From: Bacteroidales bacterium UBA1757
GTDB lineage: Bacteria; Bacteroidota; Bacteroidia; Bacteroidales; UBA1402
Assembly (NCBI GenBank): GCA_002315625.1
Contig: DCHH01000011.1
Span: forward strand, 3,022-8,233
Direction: 5' to 3'
Length of the DNA stretch: 5,212 bases
Position numbers and translations under genes: made by a program. The notes under the pieces were generated by a model that was given only the letters and a program-made list of their open reading frames with translations, ran no database searches and was not told where the DNA came from. Numbering within the stretch: the stretch's first letter is position 1; each line of letters starts with the position of its first letter. Shown here piece by piece: positions 1-5,212 of the stretch.

Positions 1-197
1 GGAATGTTCTCTTCCATCCACTCCCAGCTCTTGTCGTTCGGGATGGCCTGGACGATGTTCTCGTCCTCCATGCGGTTGAAGTACTCTACATAGTGGCGAA
101 AATCTTCTGGGTCAAGAACCTGGCGGGTGCGGGCCTGGCTGCAGACGGTCGTGATGAGGAGCGTAAGAGCGCAGATGAAAAGTTTCCTGCAGTTCAT
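1..197 (-). CDS. Secreted protein, N-terminal fragment, probably an MGH1-like glycoside hydrolase (partial)
   Basis: Only the first 65 codons are present; the gene continues past base 1. The ATG (bases 197-195) is followed by a basic start (C3-R4-K5), a hydrophobic stretch at residues 6-18 and C19-S20-Q21-A22, which suits signal peptidase I cleavage after A22, so the product should be exported to the periplasm or beyond. The mature start contains DFRHYVEYFNRMEDENIV and then IPNDKSWEWMEENIP. From memory this resembles the N-terminus of Bacteroidales proteins annotated as MGH1-like (alpha/alpha)6-barrel glycoside hydrolases, but no catalytic residue lies inside the window, so family and substrate are inference. 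The start codon overlaps the stop of nth as ATGA, suggesting translational coupling as the last visible gene of the pheS-nth arm. Export and the start are well supported; the enzyme call is tentative. Confidence 0.6.
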   Translation of the reverse strand, partial: MNCRKLFICALTLLITTVCSQARTRQVLDPEDFRHYVEYFNRMEDENIVQAIPNDKSWEWMEENI

Positions 198-856
198 AAT
201 GAATCTTGAATGTGGTCGGGGGTATTCTTTTGAAAGTGGTCACATACGGCTGTCAGGGCACACTCTTCGCACTTTGGGCGGCGGGCCTGACAGGTGTAGC
301 GGCCGTGGAGTATCAGCCAATGGTGAGCCTGGCCGAGCAGTTGCTTTGGAAAATACTTTAGAAGCGTTCTTTCGGTCTGCTCGGGAGTTTTGGAATTGTG
401 TGTAAGTCCGATGCGGTTGGCCACACGGAACACGTGGGTATCGACCGGCATGGCGGGCTTGCCGAATGCGCAGATTAGCATGACACTGGCAGTCTTTCTT
501 CCAACGCCAGGTAGGGTGAGCAGCTCTTCCATTGTTGATGGAACCTCACCGTTGAAGTTGTCGGCCAGAGCATTGGCCATGGCCAGAAGATGCTCCGTCT
601 TGGCATTGGGATAGGAGACGCTCTTTACATAGGTGAAAAGTTCCTCTTTGCTGGCTGAGGCCATAGAAAAGGCGTCAGGATATGCCTGAAAGAGGGCAGG
701 GGTGACAAGATTGACCCGCTTGTCGGTACATTGGGCCGACAGAATCACGGCCACAAGCAGCTGGAATGTGCTGCCGAAGTTAAGCTCGGTGGTTGCATCG
801 GGCATTGCCGCCGAGAAATAGTCTATCAGAGCCTGGTATTTCGGGGGTGTTTTCAA
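194..856 (-). CDS. nth: Endonuclease III (DNA glycosylase/AP lyase)
   Basis: Base-excision repair enzyme that removes oxidised pyrimidines from DNA and cuts the abasic strand by beta-elimination; cytoplasmic. The 220-residue product matches the usual length of about 210-220. The helix-hairpin-helix motif LPGVGRKTA is at residues 115-123, with K121 matching the catalytic lysine (K120 in E. coli) and D139 in VDTHVFRV matching the catalytic aspartate (D138). The 4Fe-4S ligands are intact with family spacing C-x6-C-x2-C-x5-C at C189, C196, C199 and C205. The early block TELNF...LLVAVILSAQCTDKRVN (residues 23-49) is also typical. The start codon is TTG (bases 856-854); no in-frame ATG or GTG lies just upstream, and this start gives the expected N-terminal length. 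It lies 8 bases after the pheS stop, and its TGA overlaps the next start codon as ATGA, so it is the middle gene of a leftward operon. The enzyme appears fully functional. Confidence 0.96.
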   Translation of the reverse strand: MKTPPKYQALIDYFSAAMPDATTELNFGSTFQLLVAVILSAQCTDKRVNLVTPALFQAYPDAFSMASASKEELFTYVKSVSYPNAKTEHLLAMANALADNFNGEVPSTMEELLTLPGVGRKTASVMLICAFGKPAMPVDTHVFRVANRIGLTHNSKTPEQTERTLLKYFPKQLLGQAHHWLILHGRYTCQARRPKCEECALTAVCDHFQKNTPDHIQDSL

Positions 857-864
857 AACAGCTT

Positions 865-1890
865 TTAGTATGCCGACTGGAATTCACGCAGGAACCGGAC
901 ATCGTTTTCGGAGAACATGCGGAGGTCCTTGACCTGGTACTTGAGGTTCGTGATACGTTCGATACCCATGCCAAGTGCAAATCCGGTGTACTCTTTGCTG
1001 TCTATGCCGCAATTGTCCAGAACGTTGGGATCGACCATGCCGCAGCCGAGAATTTCCACCCATCCGGTATTCTTGCAGAAGGGACAACCCTTTCCGCCGC
1101 AGATGTTGCACGAAATGTCCAGTTCGGCTGAAGGCTCGGTGAACGGGAAGTACGACGGGCGCAGGCGGATTTTTGTCTGGCTGCCGAACATCTCCTTTGA
1201 GAAATACTCGAGCACCTGCAGCAAGTCCTTATATGACACGTTCTTATCGACATACAAAGCCTCTACCTGATGGAAGAAGCAGTGGGCGCGATATGAAATT
1301 GCCTCATTACGATAGACACGTCCCGGGCAGATGATGCGGATCGGGGGCTGGGTCTTCTCCATTGTGCGGCTCTGGACCGACGAGGTGTGGGTGCGGAGTA
1401 TGATGTCGGGGTGTGACTCGATGAAGAATGTGTCCTGCATGTCGCGGGCGGGGTGCTCGGGCGGGAAGTTCAGCGATGAGAAAACGTGCCAGTCGTCCTC
1501 GATTTCGGGACCTTCGGCAAGTGTGAAGCCGATGTTCTCGAAAATGCGGATGATTTCGTTGCGGACAATCGACAGTGGGTGACGTGTACCTAACTCTACT
1601 GGGTAGGCGCTGCGGCTGAAGTCGTGGTCGGTCATTTCGGCCTGCTTGGTCTCCAACTGGGCCTTGAGTTCATTGATACGGGCTTGAGCCATGGTTTTGA
1701 GCTCGTTAAGCTTGATGCCTACCGCCTTTTTCTCTTCGGCCCGCACATTGCGGAAATCGTTGAAGAGCTCGGTGATTTCACCTTTTTTGCTCAAATATTT
1801 GATACGGAGCTGTTCAAGCTCTTCGCTGTTGGCAGGCGACCATGCACCCACCTCTTCCAGCATTTTCTGAATCTTGTCCAAGTCTAACAT
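865..1890 (-). CDS. pheS: Phenylalanine--tRNA ligase alpha subunit
   Basis: Catalytic alpha chain of the alpha2-beta2 synthetase that charges tRNA-Phe with phenylalanine in the cytoplasm. The product is 341 residues. Residues 1-90 form the charged helical (coiled-coil) tRNA-binding arm. The class II synthetase core follows: LGTRHPL (100-106), LRTHTSSVQSRTM (165-177), ICPGRVYRNEA (187-197), FFHQVEAL (205-212), PSYFPFTEPSAELDI (245-259) and LGCGMVDPNVL (281-291), ending with the motif 3 region GFALGMGIERI (303-313). Cysteines C261, C264, C269 and C272 form a C-x2-C-x4-C-x2-C insert, a likely zinc knuckle. The frame stays open upstream to base 2001, but the ATG at 1890 gives the family N-terminus (MLDLDKIQKMLEEV); the longer version would overlap tilS and cover the promoter. 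The beta subunit gene pheT is not adjacent in this window, so it must lie elsewhere. It is the first gene of the leftward arm. Confidence 0.97.
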   Translation of the reverse strand: MLDLDKIQKMLEEVGAWSPANSEELEQLRIKYLSKKGEITELFNDFRNVRAEEKKAVGIKLNELKTMAQARINELKAQLETKQAEMTDHDFSRSAYPVELGTRHPLSIVRNEIIRIFENIGFTLAEGPEIEDDWHVFSSLNFPPEHPARDMQDTFFIESHPDIILRTHTSSVQSRTMEKTQPPIRIICPGRVYRNEAISYRAHCFFHQVEALYVDKNVSYKDLLQVLEYFSKEMFGSQTKIRLRPSYFPFTEPSAELDISCNICGGKGCPFCKNTGWVEILGCGMVDPNVLDNCGIDSKEYTGFALGMGIERITNLKYQVKDLRMFSENDVRFLREFQSAY

Positions 1891-1911
1891 AACTGTTGCG
1901 GAATTTGGCGG

Positions 1912-1919
1912 CAAAGGTA
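1912..1919 (-). promoter_or_regulatory. pheS -7 promoter box (TACCTTTG)
   Basis: On the minus strand this reads TACCTTTG, a full match to TAnnTTTG. Its last base lies 22 bases upstream of the pheS ATG (first base 1890), a normal distance in this phylum, and predicts a transcript start near base 1905. No good -33 TTTG is seen at standard spacing. It probably drives pheS, nth and the downstream secreted gene. Confidence 0.55.
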
Positions 1920-1932
1920 AGAAAAAATTGAT

Positions 1933-1940
1933 TACTTTTG
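1933..1940 (+). promoter_or_regulatory. tilS -7 promoter box (TACTTTTG)
   Basis: TACTTTTG fully matches the Bacteroidota -7 consensus TAnnTTTG. It ends 21 bases before the tilS ATG at 1961 and predicts a transcript start near 1947. The only TTTG upstream (1904-1907) is 25 bases away, longer than usual. It probably drives tilS and possibly the esterase and lipoprotein genes behind it. Confidence 0.55.
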
Positions 1941-1960
1941 CGTGCAATGTTTCCTTATAT

Positions 1961-3277
1961 ATGGATTCGCTCAAGGCGGTAAGGCGGTTTATCAAAGACA
2001 ATGGACTGTTTCGGACAGAAACGGGGCGAGATGCCCGGGTGCTGGTGGCACTCAGCGGCGGCCCGGATTCCGTGGCTTTGCTTCACATACTCCGCGCATT
2101 AAACTACGAATGCATGGCAGTCCATGTGAACTTTCACTTAAGGGGCTCTGAATCAGATCGAGACGAGGCGTTTGCCGTCCGGTTTTGCCGCTCTCTTGGA
2201 GTGCCTTGTCTGGTTGAGCATTTGTATGCGGCCGACTATGCAGCCGGACATCATGTGTCCATCGAAATGGCAGCACGCGAGATGCGCTATGCCCGCTTTG
2301 AGGAAATCCGCCAGACACGTCACCTTGATTTCATAGCCGTAGGACATCACCGCGATGACAATGTTGAGACTTTTTTCCTTAACCTACTTCGTGGTAGCGG
2401 CATTCGTGGACTTGCTGGGATGCGACCTTGCAACGGCTTTATTGTCAGGCCTTTGCTGTCTGTTTCCCGTAAGGGTATAATGCGATATTTGTCTGATAAT
2501 GGTCTTGAGTATGTCACAGACCATACCAATCTTGAAACCAATTATAAGCGCAATAAGATAAGGTTGCAGCTGATGCCACTGCTTGAGGAAATTGAGCCCT
2601 CGGCGGCATCGTCTGTTGAGCGAAGCATGGGTTTCCTTTCGGAAGTAGAGTCGCTCTATGCCTCTGAAATAGCTGAGTCTCTGAAACGGCTGTTGAAGGA
2701 AGATGGCATGGAACTTTCGGTAGAAGCCCTTGAGCATGAGCGGGTACCACAGGGCATTCTGAACTCGTGGCTTTCCCCCTACGGCTTCAACACGCGTACC
2801 ATAGTCGATGTCTGGAATCAGCGCCACGAGCAGACCGGCCGGCAGTTTGATTCGCCGCAATACCGTCTTCTGATAGACCGCGGATGTCTTGTTCTAAAAT
2901 CAAAAGAAGAGGATGACAGCCTGCCGGAACTGACGTATGAGACTGTGAATGTGGAAGGTAGGGATATAAATACATTGATTTCCAAGGATCCGTTCGTGGC
3001 AACTCTTGATGCCGACAAGCTCCAGTTTCCCTTGTCGCTCCGCCATCCCAGACCGGGCGACCGTTTCGTCCCGTACGGCATGCGCGGCAGCAGGCTCGTG
3101 AGCGATTACCTGACCGACCTCAAACTCTCCCGCTTCGAAAAAGAGCGTATCTGGCTCCTGGTAACCCCCGCCGACGAAATAGTCTGGGTCCTGGGCCACC
3201 GCGTAGCCCAACCATACTCCGTTGATGGATTCGTAACTACGCGTATCATTCGCGCAAAATACCAAAAAATATGTTAA
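1961..3277 (+). CDS. tilS: tRNA(Ile)-lysidine synthetase
   Basis: Modifies the wobble cytidine of the CAU-anticodon isoleucine tRNA to lysidine using ATP and lysine, so that it reads AUA rather than AUG; essential in most bacteria, cytoplasmic. The product is 438 residues. The N-terminal PP-loop ATPase carries RVLVALSGGPDSVALLHIL (26-44, ATP loop SGGPDS at 32-37), VHVNFHLRG (54-62), AVGHHRDDNVETFFLNLLRG (126-145) and RNKIR (197-201). A helical middle region follows, then the C-terminal TilS domain with RHPRPGDRFVPYGMRGSR (361-378), SDYLTD (381-386) and LGHRVAQPYSV (411-421). The frame is open back to 1874, but those 29 extra codons cross the promoter and the pheS start and do not resemble TilS; the ATG at 1961 gives the family N-terminus. 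It is divergent from pheS and lies 26 bases before the esterase gene. Bases 3001-3240, coding for the C-terminal domain, are unusually C-rich on the coding strand compared with the rest of the gene. Confidence 0.96.
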   Translation: MDSLKAVRRFIKDNGLFRTETGRDARVLVALSGGPDSVALLHILRALNYECMAVHVNFHLRGSESDRDEAFAVRFCRSLGVPCLVEHLYAADYAAGHHVSIEMAAREMRYARFEEIRQTRHLDFIAVGHHRDDNVETFFLNLLRGSGIRGLAGMRPCNGFIVRPLLSVSRKGIMRYLSDNGLEYVTDHTNLETNYKRNKIRLQLMPLLEEIEPSAASSVERSMGFLSEVESLYASEIAESLKRLLKEDGMELSVEALEHERVPQGILNSWLSPYGFNTRTIVDVWNQRHEQTGRQFDSPQYRLLIDRGCLVLKSKEEDDSLPELTYETVNVEGRDINTLISKDPFVATLDADKLQFPLSLRHPRPGDRFVPYGMRGSRLVSDYLTDLKLSRFEKERIWLLVTPADEIVWVLGHRVAQPYSVDGFVTTRIIRAKYQKIC

Positions 3278-3303
3278 AAATGACTTCCCAATTGAAATAG
3301 ATT

Positions 3304-4752
3304 ATGAGATACCGTTTGTTTTTATTGTGTCTGCTGTTGGTGGGGCTGGTCCGGGCTGAGTTGTCCATGCCGGCAATTTTTTCCGATGGCATGGTTTTAC
3401 AGCAACAGACTTCGGTCAGGCTCTGGGGAGAGGCTTCGGCTCTCGGCAGGGTCACTGTCGAAACATCCTGGAACGGAAAAGTGTATAAGGTGACGGCCGA
3501 TGACAGTGGGCGATGGAGCGTGCAGGTCGCAACCCCTTCATACGGCGGTCCGTACAAGGTTACAGTCAGCTCAGGGAAGGAGACTGTCGTGTTGGGCGAC
3601 GTCCTGGTTGGCGAGGTGTGGCTTTGCAGCGGGCAGTCCAACATGGAGGAGCCCATGAAGGGATATAAGGCCCAGGGAATCGAGGGTGGACTTCCAGCCA
3701 TAATGCAGTCGTCTGACAGAGAGTTGCGTCTTTTTACAGTAAAGAAATCGCGTCAGCTTGAACCTCAGGATACCCTTGCCGGCTCCTGGAAACATGCTGC
3801 CCCGCAGTCGGTCGGCGACTTTTCTGCGACCGGCTACTTTTTCGGGCGTTTTATGCGCGAGGCGTTGAATATTCCCATTGGACTGATTTACAGCAGTATA
3901 GGTGGTACCCCCATTGAGGCATGGATGGGGCGTGAGACATTGGAGGAATTTCCTCACGTGAAGTTTGTCAAGCCCGGTGAAAAGTTCGACTGGAAGAGTC
4001 CGACAGTGCTTTACAATGCGATGATTCGCCCAATAGTGGGGTATGGAATAAAGGGTGTCATCTGGTATCAGGGTGAGTCGAACTACGAGAATCCTGAAAA
4101 CTACGCTGAACTGATGAAGAGGATGGTATCTTCGTGGCGCAGTGCATGGGGAATAGGTGAGTTCCCGTTTTATTACTGTCAGATAGCCCCTTACGAGTAC
4201 GGCCGGATAACCAAAGAGGGAGACCCGGTTATCAATTCGGCTTATTTGCGCGAAGCCCAGATGCTGGCCGAGACACAGATTCCCTTCTGCGCCATGGCCG
4301 TGATGATGGACATCGGACTTGAAATCGGTATCCATCCGCGCAACAAGCGGGTGGCCGGAGAACGGCTGGCAATGAATGCTTTGGTAAAGACGTATGGCTT
4401 CAAGGCGGATGTGGAGAGTCCCCGGTACAGCACTATGGAAATTGAGGATTCGACAGCTGTCATTACCTTTGACCACTCACCACGAGGACTTGAGTGTACA
4501 CTGGGGCAGTATCCTGAGGGGTTCGAGATTGCCGGTCCTGACAGTGTTTTCCATGAAGCCACAGCTTTCATCAAATGGAATACTAACAAGGTGTATGTGA
4601 CCTGCCCCGAGGTAAAGCATCCTGTGGCTGTGCGCTATGCCTTCCATAACTGGGCAGAGGCCACTCTGTACGGCCAGAATGGTATGCCGGTTTCCTCTTT
4701 CCGCACCGATTCCTGGCCCGTTGCACCCGATTATAAAGCCGTGCGAAAATGA
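3304..4752 (+). CDS. Secreted SGNH acetylesterase, sialate O-acetylesterase family
   Basis: Exported carbohydrate esterase predicted to remove O-acetyl groups from sugars. It has 482 residues, close to the usual length. A signal peptide at 1-18 ends in LVRA, fitting signal peptidase I cleavage before E19, with no lipobox. The family N-terminal beta domain starts with MPAIFSDGMVLQQQ (22-35). The SGNH blocks are visible: LCSGQSNME (107-115, nucleophile S112), SSIGGTPIEAW (197-207, block II glycine), WYQGESN (254-260, block III with N260), and D336 with H344 in DIGLEIGIHPRNKRVAGERLA, the catalytic acid and base region. Sialic acid is only the name-giving substrate: relatives deacetylate xyloglucan, xylan or pectin, and no sialidase is seen here to decide. 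It begins 26 bases after tilS with no terminator or clear promoter between, and its TGA overlaps the next ATG as ATGA, so it is probably translated together with the lipoprotein gene. The catalytic machinery appears intact. Confidence 0.9.
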   Translation: MRYRLFLLCLLLVGLVRAELSMPAIFSDGMVLQQQTSVRLWGEASALGRVTVETSWNGKVYKVTADDSGRWSVQVATPSYGGPYKVTVSSGKETVVLGDVLVGEVWLCSGQSNMEEPMKGYKAQGIEGGLPAIMQSSDRELRLFTVKKSRQLEPQDTLAGSWKHAAPQSVGDFSATGYFFGRFMREALNIPIGLIYSSIGGTPIEAWMGRETLEEFPHVKFVKPGEKFDWKSPTVLYNAMIRPIVGYGIKGVIWYQGESNYENPENYAELMKRMVSSWRSAWGIGEFPFYYCQIAPYEYGRITKEGDPVINSAYLREAQMLAETQIPFCAMAVMMDIGLEIGIHPRNKRVAGERLAMNALVKTYGFKADVESPRYSTMEIEDSTAVITFDHSPRGLECTLGQYPEGFEIAGPDSVFHEATAFIKWNTNKVYVTCPEVKHPVAVRYAFHNWAEATLYGQNGMPVSSFRTDSWPVAPDYKAVRK

Positions 4753-5212
4753 AAAGGTCCTCTTTTTTGTCTTTATTGCTGATGGTGCTTGCCTCGTGCC
4801 AGTCAGCTCCCTATATCAGTGATTATGACGTTGTATGGCATAGCCAGAGCTGCAATTCGAGCGAGTCGATGCCCTGCGGCGGAGGCGACATTGGCATGAA
4901 CGTGTGGGTGGAGGACGGCGAGCTGCTGTTCTACATCTCGCGCAGCGGCTGCTTTGACGAGAACAATACATTCCTCAAATCGGGAAGGGTGAGGCTCACT
5001 TTTGATACCCCTCTTGATACACAGTGCTTTACCCAGAGACTCAATCTGGAAAAGGGCAGGGTGGAGGTCGAGGCCGGACGAGGTCGGGACAAGGTGCAGC
5101 TGACCTTGTGGGCCGACGTCTATCGCCCTACAGTGCATTTGGAAATGAATTCCGCAAGGCCACGTACAGCGCTGGTAGCCTACGAGAACTGGCGATACCA
5201 GGACCGGCTGAT
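4749..5212 (+). CDS. Lipoprotein with DUF5703-like N-terminal domain, probable glycan-degrading enzyme (partial)
   Basis: The first 154 codons are present; the gene runs off the right edge. The start MKRSSFLSLLLMVLASC is a lipoprotein signal peptide with lipobox L14-A15-S16-C17, so the mature protein is lipidated at C17. The residues after it (QSAP) lack the acidic surface-export signal common in Bacteroidota, hinting at a periplasm-facing anchor. The mature part has YDVVW (26-30) and SMPCGGGDIGMNVWVE (40-55), then LLFYISRSGCFDENNTFLKSGRVRL (59-83). From memory this matches DUF5703 proteins, whose beta-sandwich N-terminus resembles that of GH95-type enzymes before an (alpha/alpha)6 barrel; the barrel would lie outside the window. 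Four cysteines remain after C17 (C35, C43, C68, C93). The ATG overlaps the esterase stop by 4 bases, strongly suggesting a shared operon and substrate. Activity is unknown; DUF5703 membership is likely, enzyme function is inferred. Confidence 0.75.
   Translation, partial: MKRSSFLSLLLMVLASCQSAPYISDYDVVWHSQSCNSSESMPCGGGDIGMNVWVEDGELLFYISRSGCFDENNTFLKSGRVRLTFDTPLDTQCFTQRLNLEKGRVEVEAGRGRDKVQLTLWADVYRPTVHLEMNSARPRTALVAYENWRYQDRL

Larger units (their letters stand above)
1911..1941. repeat. Imperfect inverted repeat spanning both -7 boxes
   Basis: The left arm GCAAAGGTAA (1911-1920) and right arm TTACTTTTGC (1932-1941) are complementary at 9 of 10 positions, the exception being a G/T pair (1916 with 1936), around an 11-base spacer that contains GAAAAAATT. 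Both -7 boxes lie inside the arms. The symmetry follows partly from the two boxes facing away from each other, but it extends one base beyond each end of the 8-base box. It could also serve as a dimeric regulator site; no regulator is identified. Confidence 0.6.
1891..1960. promoter_or_regulatory. Divergent pheS/tilS intergenic promoter region
   Basis: Seventy bases separate the pheS and tilS start codons, with no Shine-Dalgarno sequence on either side. The region holds two oppositely oriented TAnnTTTG boxes, the -7 consensus of the Bacteroidota primary sigma factor. A TTTG on the plus strand at 1904-1907 could be the -33 element for tilS, but its 25-base gap to the -7 box is longer than the roughly 19-21 usually seen. 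On the minus strand the mirror position (1948-1945) reads ATTG, one mismatch from TTTG, at the same spacing. The -33 elements are therefore weak or absent. Transcripts starting about 7 bases beyond each box would have leaders of only about 14-15 bases, leaving no room for a leader-peptide attenuator or T-box. Confidence 0.65.

Noticed and set aside
1624..1887. 87-codon plus-strand frame, Leu/Phe-rich, opposite the pheS N-terminus
   Set aside because: Its hydrophobic composition is the complement of the charged PheS coiled-coil arm (Glu/Lys codons read backwards give Phe/Leu), so it does not suggest a membrane peptide.
1911..1941. Inverted repeat as a rho-independent terminator
   Set aside because: It lies between two divergent gene starts, the arms are not GC-rich, and no T-run follows; promoter boxes explain it better.
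1874..1960. In-frame 29-codon extension of tilS upstream of the chosen ATG
   Set aside because: It overlaps the pheS start, crosses both -7 boxes and the inverted repeat, and does not resemble TilS N-termini; the start at 1961 does.
1891..2001. In-frame 37-codon extension of pheS to base 2001
   Set aside because: It covers the intergenic region and the beginning of tilS; the ATG at 1890 yields the normal PheS N-terminus and length.
2384..2860. 158-codon open frame antisense to tilS
   Set aside because: No recognisable domain and fully inside tilS, which has its conserved motifs on the other strand.
3278..3303. Possible terminator or promoter between tilS and the esterase gene
   Set aside because: The 26 bases show no stem with a T-run and no TAnnTTTG box; only an A/T-rich leader is visible.
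3571..4476. 301-codon open frame antisense to the esterase gene
   Set aside because: Its protein has no recognisable motif, and the opposite strand carries an intact esterase with all catalytic blocks; it is a by-product of that gene's codon use.

Overview
The window looks like part of a Bacteroidota (Bacteroidales-type) chromosome, probably from a gut or similarly carbohydrate-rich habitat. The signs are TAnnTTTG-type -7 promoter boxes, no convincing Shine-Dalgarno sequences before the genes, a PheS carrying a four-cysteine insert, and secreted carbohydrate-active proteins of kinds common in that phylum. Species cannot be fixed from the sequence; a Muribaculaceae- or Bacteroides-like genome is a guess.

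Layout: six protein genes fill nearly the whole window and form two divergent arms around a 70-bp intergenic region (1891-1960). The leftward (minus) arm runs pheS (phenylalanyl-tRNA synthetase alpha chain), then nth (endonuclease III) after 8 bases, then the first 65 codons of a secreted protein that overlaps the nth stop by 4 bases and leaves the window at base 1. The rightward (plus) arm runs tilS (tRNA-Ile lysidine synthetase), then after 26 bases a secreted SGNH acetylesterase of the sialate O-acetylesterase family, then, with a 4-base overlap, the start of a lipoprotein with a DUF5703-like N-terminus that leaves the window at base 5212.

The centre is informational (tRNA charging, tRNA modification, DNA repair), while both outer ends are exported carbohydrate-directed proteins. 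No terminator is visible between the core genes and the outer genes on either arm, so each arm could be one transcription unit. The two arms start from back-to-back -7 boxes forming one imperfect inverted repeat whose centre lies midway between the two start codons. The esterase and the DUF5703 lipoprotein are a plausible functional pair: deacetylation of a glycan followed by attack on the exposed sugar.

I saw no RNA gene, CRISPR array, transposon, attachment site or rho-independent terminator, no gene-free stretch over 300 bases, and no clearly new multi-gene system. The most unusual features are the mirror-symmetric divergent promoter and the tight coupling of housekeeping genes to secreted glycan enzymes.
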